Shown in pieces: positions 13,310 to 25,724 of a stretch of DNA of 64,000 nt. The notes under the pieces are model-generated. The model did no database searches. It was given only the letters and a program-made list of their open reading frames with translations, and was not told the origin of the DNA. Within the stretch, counting starts at the first letter, position 1; each line of letters starts with the position of its first letter. The stretch lies in contig NC_081409.1 in NCBI RefSeq assembly GCF_030272615.1, positions 526,612,975 to 526,676,974 on the forward strand, given 5' to 3'. This DNA comes from Cryptomeria japonica (lineage: Eukaryota > Streptophyta > Pinopsida > Cupressales > Cupressaceae). The translations under genes were made by a program, and so were the position numbers.

Positions 13310-13640
13310 GGGAGCCTCGCCCCCCCCCCCCCGCGTTGTGGGCGGCGACCCCCAGTGGCGGCCGTAGCCACACTGTCGGCCGCAACCCACAGACGGGGTG
13401 GCTTCAACCCCCCCTGTGGGCGATGCCCCACAGCAGCGGCGGCAGCCGGGTTGCGGGACGCGTCTCATAGCGGCGACCAAGGCCGCCTATGTGGGTCGTG
13501 ACCCGCAGGCTCGGTTGTGGCCACCCCTACGGGGAGCCCCCATGGCCTCCGCCCCACCGCCGCTACCTGCAACACAAAACCCCCCATGCGGTCTCTCCTC
13601 CTCCGCCTTGGAAAATTCAGCCCTCCTCCCTGCACAATAA
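13310..13640. other. GC-rich, hairpin-dense island in solo LTR F
   Basis: A sharp switch from A/T homopolymers to very GC-rich sequence. It opens with a run of 13 C (13320-13332). Hairpins include CTGTGGG/CCCACAG (13414-13420 with 13427-13433) and GGGTC/GACCC (13493-13497 with 13500-13504). GTGGGNNNNGACCC-like words recur. Open frames here on both strands look like by-products of base composition. Confidence 0.7.
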
Positions 13641-13798
13641 AATAAAACCCTAACCCGGTTCGGGTTATGGTAGGTTTGAAGTTAAAAAAAAAATAGATTG
13701 AAGGAAAAGAAATATAATAATAATGTTAGTATGATTTCCTTGTTTTATAACTTATAATTTTAGGGTTTGTTGTTATTCTATTATTTAGGAACAAAAAG

Positions 13799-13916
<118 letters not shown>

Positions 13917-14597
13917 TCATGATTTTATATATGCATGTATAGGTCTAATTGTAGATTAATTATTTTATTAGGTGTTTACATTTTATATATGTTTTAATAA
14001 ACATATGGGTATATTTAAATATGATGTTTTAAATTTTAAATTATTTTGGAGTTTAATCATTTAGGAAATTTATAATGACTTTGTAAGTTATTTTGGCCAT
14101 AGGGGAATATTTTTTTTAGTTCACCTAAATTTAGGCTTGTCGAGATTAAACTTTATAGGGCAAATTTTATTATGGATTTATTTAGCCCTTCAGTCAAATT
14201 TTAGACACTTTATAATTATTGTTAAAATAATTCATGGGATTTAAAAATCCAATTGCTAGAGTTAATTTAATTAATTCCTACTATAATTAAAAGGATTAAT
14301 TGAGAGTAATAATATCTTTTGTCAATTAAATTAGGGGTTTTTGCTTAAATGAATTTATTATTTATTAATTGATGAGATAATAATAAATTCTTTGGAGAGT
14401 TAATTTTCCGCATGTAAATTAGATTATCCCGCTTACTTAACATAGTGGTTTAAATTAACTTTAGTTGAAGAATAATTCATACGTAGCTAAGACAAGACTT
14501 GATACTAAATTATTTTAATAAACTTAGCTTCATTAGGTTATGTTTTACAAAAAAAAAATATTATGTTCGTGCCCAAAAGTTTGGGCATGACACTATT

Positions 14598-16724
14598 CTT
14601 ATGCAACTACTTTTGGACAAAGAATAAGTATTGTAAAAACTTCATTATTGAAGCAGTTCTTGCTTAATTTTCTTCATGCAAGTTGTAACTATTGGGAAGC
14701 TCTTTTGCAGAAGTATATAGTTTTGTAACTCATTTTGGAGAAAAATACATATTGGAGACACCTTTTAGCAGTGCTAATAACTTGTACCTTCTCATTTTTT
14801 TGTTATTGTGTCTTTAGTGTAATGCAGTTTTCTTGTGGTAATGTCTTGTCCTTGAAAATGCATTTCATGTTGATGCCTTATGCAGGAATATACATTTTTT
14901 TTGCAGGTTGTGAGTTGTGTTAATCATATAAAGAAGTCTTAAATTGTGAGGAATAGTTTTTCTCCTATTAAGAATTGTGATTATTTAGCCTTCTCATGAA
15001 TTGTTGATGCAAAATTGTGTATTATTGGGTTATGTAGGAAAGTCCTTATACTATTATACTCTGTGTCATTTTTTTGTGTGAGTCTCAAGATATCATTTGA
15101 TGCATCACCTTAGGATTAGATTTCATTTTGTATGCCCTCTTTCTTACTCTTTTCTTTGCAAGAAGTATTAGTTTAGGTGAAGTACTTAGAAAGAGTCGAC
15201 TTACTATGGAGGTCCACTTCATTTATAGGTCATCCACAACCTTGAAGTGTTCCCATGTATTTATAGATCTCAATTTTGGAGCATCTCAAAAAGAGTTGGG
15301 ATAGTAATTTGAGCTCATTGAAAAAAAAAATTGCAGATGTATTTAAGTTTTTGTAAGTTGATAGAGTTTATTTGTACATATGTAAGAATTTTGTATGACT
15401 TTTGGTATGTGGAACCCTATCTTTTCCATTTATGTCAAAGGGGGAGTGTAGGGTAGTGAAAAATGTTCTAATCATCTCAGGGGGAGTCTTTGGGAGTTTT
15501 GAAATTTTGAGTTTTTGAGTGTTGCAGTGTATGTTTATAATTGGTCCGACACTTAGTCATTTTTCACTAAGTGTTTCCATCAATGCTAAAGGGGGATATT
15601 GTTGGCAAGAGACACTAAAAAGGTCATCCAGTGTTATCATTGATGGAAAACCAAGTCAATTACCCCATCCGCGGTATGTGATTTGAACCTATTGGAAGTC
15701 CGAATGCAAATTGGTTCAAGTCCAGCAAACTAGAACAGAGTATCCGACAAAATTCAGTATTTTGGGTAGCATTTCATTTCTGCTTAATATCTTGTGTTGT
15801 GGATCTGGTTGAAGGTTGATGCATAGTTGGATAGCCATATCCGATGATTTTAGCCTCCGGTGTTGATTTGATTGTAAGTTAGGTGCTCTGGTATATCGAT
15901 CTTCAATTCAATAATGCACATCAGCAGTCTAGTGTGGATAATCTTTATACAGATTATGTGGATAAATTTTCATGATTAATTTTAGGATCCAGATGTTTTG
16001 TTCAATAGTTTTGGTAGTGTGTGGATAATTTTTTGGGTCCATGTTAGTATTTTGGTTTGGATTTAGTTGACAGTGTGTACACATTTCATTATTTGTAAAG
16101 TATTTGTGTAGCCAACATGTAACTAACCTAATTTCTTGTTGCGGATATAATAAGAGCAATTGATATGATCATTTTGAATATCAGTGGGTGCACGGAAGGT
16201 GTTCATGATTGATTGTGCATAGTTGTACATGCACAAGTTGAATATTTATGCTTTGGAATATTGTAGAACTGTGGAACAGAGCATAGTGAGATAAGTGTGG
16301 AAAGTTTGATTATTTTGCTTAACTGGAACTATACCCAGGCATTTGTAGATGTTGTTCAATACTTCAAATTCTCTTGTGATCATTTGTAACTCATTTGTAA
16401 GGTATTGAGCCTTCATAGGGTTGTATCCCTTCTTTGTTTTGAGCAGTGAGCTCTAGGAAGTGTGACTGAATGCATGTACATTCTATTGTAAAAATTATAT
16501 TTGAGTATACTCATTTTGTGGGTCTCATTTCCACTGTGGTTTTTCCTTTGATCAGGTTTTCCACGTATAAAATCTGTGTTATTGTGTTATGGTTGATTGT
16601 TTTGTGTTTCTGCATCTTTCTTTTGGTTCAATGTATTAATTGGGTAAAAGAACAATTTAGTAAAGAAAAAAATTGTAGAACATTGATTCACCCCCCACCC
16701 TCTTAGTGTTCCTTAATTCCAACA
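14598..16724 (+). mobile_element. element H: 3' end of a Sirevirus-like LTR retrotransposon
   Basis: 14598-15599 looks like the 3' untranslated part: no coding, but repeated purine boxes (AAAGGGGGAG near 15437 and GGGGGAG near 15481) before the true polypurine tract at 15588-15599. The 3' LTR follows at 15600-16724. The left part and 5' LTR are absent. Purine-box multiplication upstream of the 3' LTR is known for Sireviruses, and the same layout is seen in element D. Solo LTR F sits immediately to the left and may have been inserted into H. Confidence 0.6.
15600..16724 (+). repeat. 3' LTR of element H
   Basis: Begins TGTTGGCAAG directly after the polypurine tract and ends in TTCCAACA, about 1125 bp. 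Near the end are GTGGTTTTTCC, TTTTCCACG and a C-tract followed by CTCTTAGTG, all shared in order with the LTRs of element D. No primer-binding site follows, which fits a 3' LTR. I could not find a second copy of the flanking 5 bp (ATAAG). Confidence 0.65.
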
Positions 16725-17189
16725 ATAAGTATGTATGATTATCCTTAAAGGAAATGAATTATATTTATATTAGGTGATTTTGTATGTGCAAAGATGATAT
16801 AATCATGTTAGATGGTTTAAGAGGGAATTATGAACATGTGATTTGGTGCCTTGAAAGGAATTAAAGAATTAATGGGGATAGGTAGGATTTGCATTTGATA
16901 GTTCATAATTATCATGTTAGGAAGGAAGTAATTGGTTAGGAACTTAAATTAATGGATGTAATGGTATCATGGTTATGGATGTGCTTATGAGTTATTGTTA
17001 GTTAAGTAATGGCATTGAGATACCCTAGGGATGGATAGTTGTTGTATTGTTATTTTGATTGTGTATTATGTTGTTAAGAATATGATTATGTTCAAGATGT
17101 TTATGCATTCATGTAATGTTATGATTAATTCATATGAGTATTTGTAATGTAATATTTTGCATTAGTAGATACATTTTAGAAAAAAAATA
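16725..17189. other. unassigned AT-rich spacer
   Basis: No coding region or repeat structure seen. Confidence 0.5.
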
Positions 17190-17567
17190 TATCTCTATTT
17201 GTTAGCTAGATTAGTTATTTTCTCTAGGGTATTTTGGCAGGCATTACATTTGGAGTGAATCGTATAATTTTTCATCTCCTTAAAGGATATGTTCTTCCAT
17301 TTCGCAATGCCATTTTGTTGAGGTCTATATGGAACTATGTTGCATGTTGATACCTTATAAAGCATAAAATTATTCAAACTTATTGTTAACATATTTACCC
17401 CCATTATTTGTTCACAAAATCTCAAGTGATGAACTTACCAAATTGTTCCTCTACAAAAGCTTCGAAATCTAGAATTTTCTTAAAGACCTCAAGCTTTGTT
17501 TGAGAAATGAAACCCATGTGTATCTATAAAAGTCATCAATAAATGTCAAGACATATATAGCCCCACT
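17190..17567 (-). pseudogene. element G integrase core, part 1
   Basis: The minus strand encodes VLTFIDDFYRYTWVSFLK (adjoining the E insertion), then a degraded RFCEQIMG and RPQQNGIAKWKN, the equivalent of the copia TPYTPQQNGIAERKNR box. Spacing matches a copia integrase core, but the DNG aspartate region and ERKNR are mutated. Similarity ends abruptly at about 17190. In an intact element this enzyme inserts the cDNA. Confidence 0.75.
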
Positions 17568-20500
17568 TGTAGTACCCCTTCCTGATCAGACTTTGTTTTG
17601 ATACTTATGTTTGACTTCAATTGACTGTTCCGTGGATACATTATTGTATATTGATTCGGACGTTATGCAATGTTATTTTATGCTTTAACTAGATATGTGA
17701 TGTATGCTTTCATGCAGTATTTCAGTACTTATGATTAATGTGATTTTATGGATTATTGTCATGGACTGACACTTTTACGTTATATGTGTGATGTGTTATT
17801 TATATGTTTCATGTTTGCAAGTGTATGGGATGCGAGGGGATGATTTTCCTTCACTCACTCCAGTGAGATGGGGAACATTGTGATTATCTTTCATTGGTGT
17901 GCGTGTCATGTCTGATTATATATTTGTCTATATGCATGTGTGGTTCATTGATACAGGATATTGCAGGTATAAGTACCGGGTAGGTACGGGGTATCAACTC
18001 CACCTGGTTTCACAGGTCTGAGCGTACCTTATTTGTCTAATGGGAGTGGAGGAGATAGTGGTTGGACCCTAACTTGACCCACAGTCACACTCATGTGAGT
18101 GTTGTCAATCGGTCATCTTTCCCATTTGACCGGTATGTGAGTCATGGTGCTTTAGTATTTTCATTTTGTGAGTCATCCTTTGATTATTCCTTGTTTTGTG
18201 TGCTTCTGATTATTTGAATAGTTATTAAATTGAGTGAATGATGCTATTTTGTGTTGGCGTAGTCAGTTGTTTAATATGCCTTGAGTAATTGATTTAATTA
18301 AATAGATGAAGTTGCTAGAATTAAATGGTAAAATTTGCTTAATATATTGTGTTAAGTTGTATTAAAATATCGGATAAAGAAGCAAGTATATTCTTTACTA
18401 TTTAAATTTCAAATGCCATGTTGAGTTAAAGTCTCTTAGAAAATAGAAAATGTAAAATAAATAAAAAGCTTTTCCCTTTTACCTTTCTATTTGACTTTTG
18501 GTTTTGTTTATTTGTTGAAAAAGAATTATTCATGGGAAAAGGTAAATCAGATTTATTTATTTTTTTAATAGCTTTATTCTGATTGGTTGGGGAAAAAAAT
18601 TTCAACCTAAAAGTTTAGGTTGAAATATTTTTGAATATATGGCCTATGAGTTCACAGGAAGGAAAGGAATTTTTTTTGGAAGGAAAGTTTGAAAATCCAT
18701 TTGGAAGAAGGAACTGGGATTGAGAAATTTGGTTGCAAGGTTGAAGCTCTTCCACAATTTACTTCCTGGAGTGCTTTGCAGGTTGGATAGTCTCTTCTTT
18801 TGTTATTATAAAAAAAAATATAGTATGTTTTTTCTTCTTCCTGTGTGTTTGTTTTGAAATTTTGAAATATTGTTGGAAGATGATTTGGGATTTGGAGTAG
18901 TTGCTATGGGATTCAATGAAATTTCAATTTTAAATGGTTTTTGAAAGCCTCTCCACTCTCCTTTTTTGGCTGTATGTTTTCTATTTTATGCTTAAGATTT
19001 AGTTTGTAATCATTTCCTCCATTTGTGTAGTATGGATGGAATTGATTTTTTGAGTTGTTTTCAAGTTTTGATTTGTGCAAATTTGGGGGTTATGCTGGCA
19101 AAATTTTGCCAAATTTGCCCTCTTTGTGTTTCCAAAGAAAATTCTTCCTGGGTGTTTTTAAAAAATGATGAATGAATAAATTGAATTAAATTTTCCTCTT
19201 TCTCTGTTCATCACCATTAATATTTTGCCCAGAATTTTAATTGGGATTTGTCAATCTCTTGGGTCTTCAGTGAATTTGGTTTTATGGAAGAAAGATTTTT
19301 TTTTTAAATTGATTTTATGCTCTCTGTTGTCACAGAGATTTTTGCAAAAAATGAAATTTTTACCAGTGGTTTAATGTTTCATTGTTGTTAAGTTTTTTTT
19401 TTAAATATATAAATATAAATAAAATATTAAAAAAAAATTAATTTGGTATTGGGTTGCGTGGCGGGGAGCTGGGCTCAACCCAGCCATGCACCCAGCAGCA
19501 GCGCCGCTACCACATACATACATGTGGTAGCAGACGACACTTCAACGTTGCTACCACATATATTTGGTAGCACGCGAGCTGCAGCGGTGGGCCGTGGGCC
19601 CCACCGTCTTATAATTCACGTTTTCTTTTTTTTATTATTATTATTATTATTTAATAATTAAAGTTTTTTTTTATATATATTTAAAAATATATATATATTA
19701 TTAATACAATTTGTGTATTAAGTAATATTTGTCAATGATTAAATATTGATAATTTAAAGTTAGTATTTATTAATTATTAATAGTTAATAACTATTATTAT
19801 TACTATTATTATATATATAGTAGTTTTTATTAATTTATTAATAGTTTAATAAAATGGTTTATATTTATAAATTAAATGATGCTTTAGAATAAATGAGTTA
19901 TTTAAATTGGGAGTGTTTGTTCTTTTTTTCATTGTGATTTTTACTGGTTCAAATTAAAAGAATTAAATGGATTATTATGATTAGTTATATTTCTAGTCCT
20001 ATTAGTGCAATGATGACTTGATTTTCTCATAGTTTCATGGTGATGATTTGTTTAATTTAAACAATGAAAATTGCAAGTTTATATGATGTTGTTCTTTTCA
20101 AAGATTGACTGTATTGGGAATCAGTGATTTTAGCTTTTCTTGCAAGGGGTTTAATTGGTTGTTATCCCTCGTTCTTGTCAGTCATCTTGTTGTGGCGTAT
20201 TTTGTATCTCTTGACCAAGTAATGTAGTATGACCTCATTGTCTTAACAATGTAGTGCTTATTCCTTATGGTTAATCAGGGGTTAGTATGTCTTTGTTTTG
20301 GCCACTTGTTTTTGGATAGTGGTGTTATGGTTGTCTATTTTTCCATAGGGTCCTCGTAGAGTGACCATGTTTGTTAGTGTCCTATGAGAGATTGGCTTTC
20401 GAGTGGGGGGCGCACCCGAAATGGTTAGCAGGATAACCCCTTGAAAGTCAGTTAATAAGTGATAACCTAATAATTGATTAGGGGGTGGTTAGTTTTATTA

Positions 20501-21461
20501 TTAATTAAGATATTGTACCTCATGCATGGTTGAGTGCTCGTATAGTCTCAAGATGTAGTGGGATCACCTTATCTTCATGAAGAGTTGGTAGGTTTTGCAT
20601 GAGACTTAGATGGAGCCGGGGGTTTGGGAAAGGTTACAAGGATAACCCAGGATGGGGGTCAAGACCTATGGAGGCCTACCTAGGGTAACCATCATAATCT
20701 TTGCGATGACACTCTCTCTTTAGGGTCACTAGTGTCTTGTGAGGTCGAGTCACATGGAGTATTATGGAGTTGTATTGTATAGTTGTTCTTGTCTTGTTTA
20801 TTCTTGCTTGAGGGTCCTCTTCTATCTCCTAGCACGGTGGGGTGATTCCATTTTGGGGTCACATAGTCGGGTGGTAGTGCCACTTCCCATCAGATATTCT
20901 TGTTTGTACCTTCATGCAAGGATTGGCTTCGCAGGTGTTCCTGTGGTTTGTGACTCATGCTCTATCTCATGTTGGAGATTATTGTTCTTGGAGACCTATG
21001 TGGTCAATTGTATCGATGAATTTATGTAACCTTGTATTTGATTAAGTTGTTAACTTTGAATGTATTATTGGAAGCCATGTATTTTTATGGTCAATGTAAT
21101 CCTAAGATTTGGATGTTATTAATCAGCTTTCTATATGATTTGTGTAAATTCTTAATTTAAGAGAAAATGATATTGTCACTCTTTCAATCTTTAAATGGTA
21201 TGATCTGTTATTGTATATGGTTTTAATGTTAATTTAGTAATGATAGATTATTGGATTAATCGTAATTATGGAATTTAACCATTAGTTTAATTCTTCATTG
21301 GTAACCCTTTAGGAATTCTAGTGTAAGTCTTCCGCTTGTGTTATTATTGTGCAATGTAGTAATTAATGCACTTAATGTGTTTTATACTTTAAAAAAAAAA
21401 AATCACCCTTAGTTGCCTAGATGTGTGGTTATTCCTTTGGGGTTCCTAGCGGGGCATTACA
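17568..21461. mobile_element. solo LTR E (about 3.9 kb, probably Ty3/gypsy)
   Basis: Starts TGTAGTACCCC and ends GGGGCATTACA, an 11-bp imperfect inverted terminal repeat (9 of 11). A perfect CCACT duplication flanks it at 17563-17567 and 21462-21466. Removing it rejoins the integrase frame of element G, which proves the insertion. There is no retroviral-type coding inside. Like F, it has an AT-rich body, a GC-rich hairpin island (19440-19610) and a CTTCCGC box near its end (21331). Solo LTR is the simplest reading. Confidence 0.82.
19440..19612. other. GC island with four perfect hairpins in solo LTR E
   Basis: Four perfect stem-loops in 140 bp: GCTGGG/CCCAGC (19468-19473, 19479-19484); GCTACCACAT/ATGTGGTAGC (19506-19515, 19522-19531); GCTACCA/TGGTAGC (19550-19556, 19565-19571); CGGTGGG/CCCACCG (19585-19591, 19600-19606). 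The flanks are long A/T runs. Confidence 0.8.
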
Positions 21462-21466
21462 CCACT

Positions 21467-22200
21467 AAAACATGGTTGTGGAAATAGTCCTACCAATTCA
21501 CTGTATACCAACTCTAATAGTTGTGTAGCTCTCCATGCTTTGCCTTTATCATATTTCTCCTGAGGATTATTACCAATAATACATCACAAATTCCATCAAA
21601 AAACCGAATAGAAAACAACCCTAAAACCATGTCCTACTAACTAAGTTGTTGCAAGTAACAGTAGTTCAAGTGGCCAAATTGTTGATGTCACAAACAACTC
21701 AACTCATCTGCACGAGTGAGCAAAAATGTTGAAGTAGAGTCAGGAACAAAGTGAAAAACCGATATAGTCTAGATAGATGATCTACTTTTCCCATAACAAT
21801 TGTAGACCCAATATGTATTTCACTTATTACCACTATGTTTGGAGTGTACTCAACTCATTTTCTAGAATTATTCTTAGTGATTTGATAAACAAATAAGAGA
21901 TTAGTTGATAAAAATGAAATACAAAGGATATCCTTAAATGTTCTTTCACCCACATCAACAAACCCTCTCTCATGAAACGGGAGTTTCATCACCCATTACT
22001 ATGGTAGACATAAAACATGGCTCTAAAGAGGTGAAATCATCTTCTAAAGAAGAAATGTTGTGTGAAGCACCTGATTCAATGATCTAGAAATTTGGTTGTG
22101 AAGCAATACCAACAAGAGCCTTTCCCTTTCCTTTCCTCTTACTTTTGTTTGATCTTAGAAGAGCCTTCTGATGAACTCTATTTTACTTAATTAGGCACTT
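21467..22200 (-). pseudogene. element G protease and integrase N-terminal region
   Basis: Reading the minus strand from 22100, a segment IIESGASHNISSLEDDF is the copia protease active site, with the catalytic Asp of DSG replaced by Glu. Nearer 21640-21467 comes EKYDKGKAWRAT and LLELVYSELVGLF, equivalent to the pre-integrase region up to the first integrase Asp (here Glu). It runs straight into the CCACT target of solo LTR E. Multiple frame breaks. Confidence 0.65.
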
Positions 22201-23070
22201 TAATATTTTTCTTCTTTAGAAGATGTGAAAGATCATCTATTTGTTTATTTAAACACTTATGTTTATCATGTTGGGGCCTCTTACAATAAGAACACTTAAC
22301 CTTCTTCTTGTGTTGTTCACCTTTTGATGAAGAGGTTTGATTATCTTCTTTTTAAGTAGATGAATGTTGATCTTTCTTCTTTTGTCCTTGGATCTTTTGT
22401 TTCTTATCTTGTTTTCTAGACACTTATTGTTCTTCGCACTTTGATTTATAGCCAACGCATGTGACTTAGAAGGTTTAATTGTACCCACTGGAGCCAATTT
22501 GTCCTTCTCCCTACTAAATCTTGCAACAAATTCATTTATAGAAATAATTTTATATGTAGAACCTAGAGAACATTTTGTACAATAGAATATAGTAGCAAAC
22601 ACTAAATAAATAGGACCAAAGTTAGAAAGAATACTCAAGATCAGTTTTTTATCATCTTTATTGATTCCACATTGTTCCAATCACAATCCTATAGACTTGA
22701 ATTTTGTGAAGAAGTCTTGTTAATGTCAAAATTTGTAGGACTCAACCCTATGAGTTCATTCTCCAACTAATAACCCCTTAACTTGTCTCTCTTATCAAAG
22801 ATGATTTTCAAAGTCTTCCACGCTCTATTTGGTGTAGTGGCATATTCAATGTGAAAAATTTCATGAGAGACTAACATACATAGCTTAAGGCTTTATCAAA
22901 TTTTTTAAACCATGTTATCTTTTCTATGGTATCTAGTGGTTCACTTTCAAGTCGCATTATAACACAATGATATCCATGTCTTTTTAGATATATTATCATC
23001 TTAGATTATAATTCAAAATAATTATATGGTGTTCAAACATAAACTATAGATGCATCCATGAGAGTAGAAA
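22200..23070 (-). pseudogene. element G gag
   Basis: Nucleocapsid-like protein that would package element RNA. The open part 22249-22680 encodes EQCGINKDDKKLILSILSNF and a lysine-rich tail. In another frame just downstream a complete zinc knuckle CSYCKRPQHDKHKC (CX2CX4HX4C) is present at about 22250-22300, so a frameshift separates them. Upstream, 22690-23070 carries a degraded N-terminal gag half with LENELIGLSPTNFD. No start codon is secure. Confidence 0.65.
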
Positions 23071-23855
23071 AAAAGATTACAAAGAATAAAGAAAAGCGTG
23101 AAAAATCAAACACACTAGACACCCCCATTTCCACTAATCTCAAAAATCAGCCCCCAAGATAATACAAGGTCGGCACTTTATAGTTACTGTGTTAACAAGG
23201 CTTTTACCAAATTGTAATGCTTTCTAAGCCTACAATGGAAAAAATTACAATTTTTTGATACAATTATAATCAGCTACATAATATGAAAAAAATAACCTTG
23301 TATTTGTGTATATCTCTACAATAACTTTCCAACGCCCGTTCATTTTTTAAAAAGGAGCTCAAACTCAAAAGTTCTAGCTTGTTGAAGCAAAAAAGTAGAG
23401 TAACTTCAACTTGCAATATCTGATAAACACAATGTAGAGTTTTTTAGCAAGACTCTCATGGATAGGAAGTGCACATTTCCAAATTTTAAATCAAGTATTT
23501 GTTTGTAAAATTTGACACCTGAGGCAAAAGTTATCCATTCTTAAAGATAAAGATGTTGAATCTATTTATCACTAACGACTCACACCTTCTAACTTAATTT
23601 ATACAAAAATTTTCAACTATATGTAAAAATTAACAGATACCTAGATGATTTATCAACCTTGGAACAAAACCCAAAAATCATTTTTTTCAATAAGTGGAAG
23701 CTAGATTTCTGAAGCAAAAATGAAAATAGCTCTAGTAAAAATATTGATTTCTATTACTTTGATGTGTTATTGTGTCCTCCACTCTTTAGTTTTGGTGAAA
23801 TAAAATTCAATCTTAATTTTCCCAAACCCTCTAGATGCTCTGGAAATGTTGAAAA

Positions 23856-25348
23856 TGATAACTCAATGATGAGAAAATAGTACCAAACCAGTACTGAGAG
23901 GGGAGGGTGAATCAGTACAGGCAAAAATAGTGTCCTAAACTGGTTTGACAGCAGACACTTCAAATGACTGGTAGACAGTGACACCAGTTTGAAACAGAGT
24001 GCAACCGATAAAGCTAAGAATGTCTGAGACAAGAATTGACCAGTTACTCACTTAGCTTTTCACTCAACTTGAGACTACACTACCATTTCACCCTTATGCA
24101 TAAACAGGTAATCTATCATCAGATCATAATAACAGCTAGTTCAACATGTTTTATTGATAGGCATAAAACACAGAACCATCATATGCTTGACAAACAATAG
24201 CAAAGCATCACAAGATAAAAACATCACACATGACACACATATTTTTCACGTGGAAACCCAACTGGGAAAAACCACGATGGGGATGAATACCCACAAGCTA
24301 TTTTTGAACTCTTTGGAAGTCCACTTTGTTAGGAGCCTTGTCCGGTTAGAGAGATTACAATAGGTTCTACTAGGAACCGATCCTGTTAGAGATCACCCGG
24401 TTAAGGGATGGCTAAAATACCCAGTTAAGGGTTAAACCATGTTAAAGGTTACCTTGTTAGAGGATTTCAAGAACTCAATAGCTAAAAGACTTCAAACTCA
24501 ATAGCTTAGAGTTACCCTGTTAAAGGATTTACAGCAAGTCGGTTAAGGCTACCTTGTTAAGGGATTTTCCAACTGTTGAGGTGGTTAGAGATCAATAGGT
24601 ATTACAATGATCTGGTAACAACACTCAATGCCAATGCAGATCCACTTAAGCTCCTCTTTACCTTCTACACTTACACTCTGCAAGTATCACTTCTCTCCTT
24701 TTGGTCTGGCAAGAATCACGTATCCCTTCTCTTGGATACTTACACACAACTTTTGCCAACAACCCTAGAAAGAGTCACAGCATCAACCTTATAGGAAAAT
24801 AGTTAGGTCGGTAGCATAAACCCTAAACCTAATAAGTTAAGGAATTCAAATGGTTCAATCCTGACCGTTGAGCATACTGCATTAATCTCCATCATTCATT
24901 TTCCGCCGATTTCATGGCAGATGATAACCCATCACATGTTATCACCATTTTATAGTCTTCTCATATTCCCGAGGAAGATAGGCAAGATCTTCTTCATGCA
25001 CGATCCTTCATGCACACTAGGCTTATGTGGCAACATGATCTATTCTTTGTTATCATGCTAACTCATCGCAAAAAGTCACTGATTGAGCCACATAGGCTTG
25101 AAGCACTTCAATCGGAAACCCTAAACTTGAGACTACCAACTGGTAGTCATACAACGCTTCCATGTGCTGGTTCCCATAGCCATATGTCGGTTCACCTTGA
25201 ATAGGCACACCGCTTCACTTTGGCACAAATGTCGGTTCAGTGTTATACCAGTTCTCACATATGTCAGTTCACACCTCTACAACATATTGACATCAATGAC
25301 AACATACAATGTCATTATGTCCTCATACCGGTTCACATAATGCCAACA
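23856..25348 (-). repeat. 3' LTR of element A
   Basis: 1493 bp. Contains the CACGTGG imperfect palindrome (24247-24276), a GTTARRG-rich array (24375-24566) and a G-tract with GGTGAATCAG near the edge, which on the coding strand is the C-tract close to the LTR end. Confidence 0.93.
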
Positions 25349-25360
25349 ATTTCCCCCTTT
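25349..25360 (-). other. polypurine tract of element A
   Basis: Minus strand AAAGGGGGAAAT immediately before the 3' LTR. It would prime plus-strand cDNA synthesis. Confidence 0.85.
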
Positions 25361-25724
25361 GGCATTGATGGCAATATACAAAGATATCTCTCCGCTTCAC
25401 ATCTCCCACAATTTCTGCCGATATCTTCTCCTCTTCACATATTCTCCCCCTTTGACAACAATGCCAAAGTGGAGGCACAAGCTTCCCTGTTGCATTATGC
25501 TGCTCCCCCTAAGGAGTAGAATCCTTCAACACATCAACCCAAAATAAATTTTGACTATGCAATACCTAATTGATGTGGAGCATATGCTTTTAGTTCACCT
25601 CCTAAAGGGGCAGTGCCCCTAATTCACCTCTTAAGTATGTAAATGTAGTCTTTGGGAGAGGCTTGGTGAATATGTCTGCTAACTGCTCCTTACTGGAAAC
25701 ATGCTCTAGTGCAATCTCTTTGTT

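Noticed and set aside
13151-13640. Open frames in the GC island of solo LTR F
   Set aside because: High GC removes stop codons; frames exist on both strands, show no domain and run into homopolymers.
20692-21029. Short frames on both strands near 20.7-21.0 kb
   Set aside because: Inside solo LTR E, overlapping on opposite strands, no recognisable motif.
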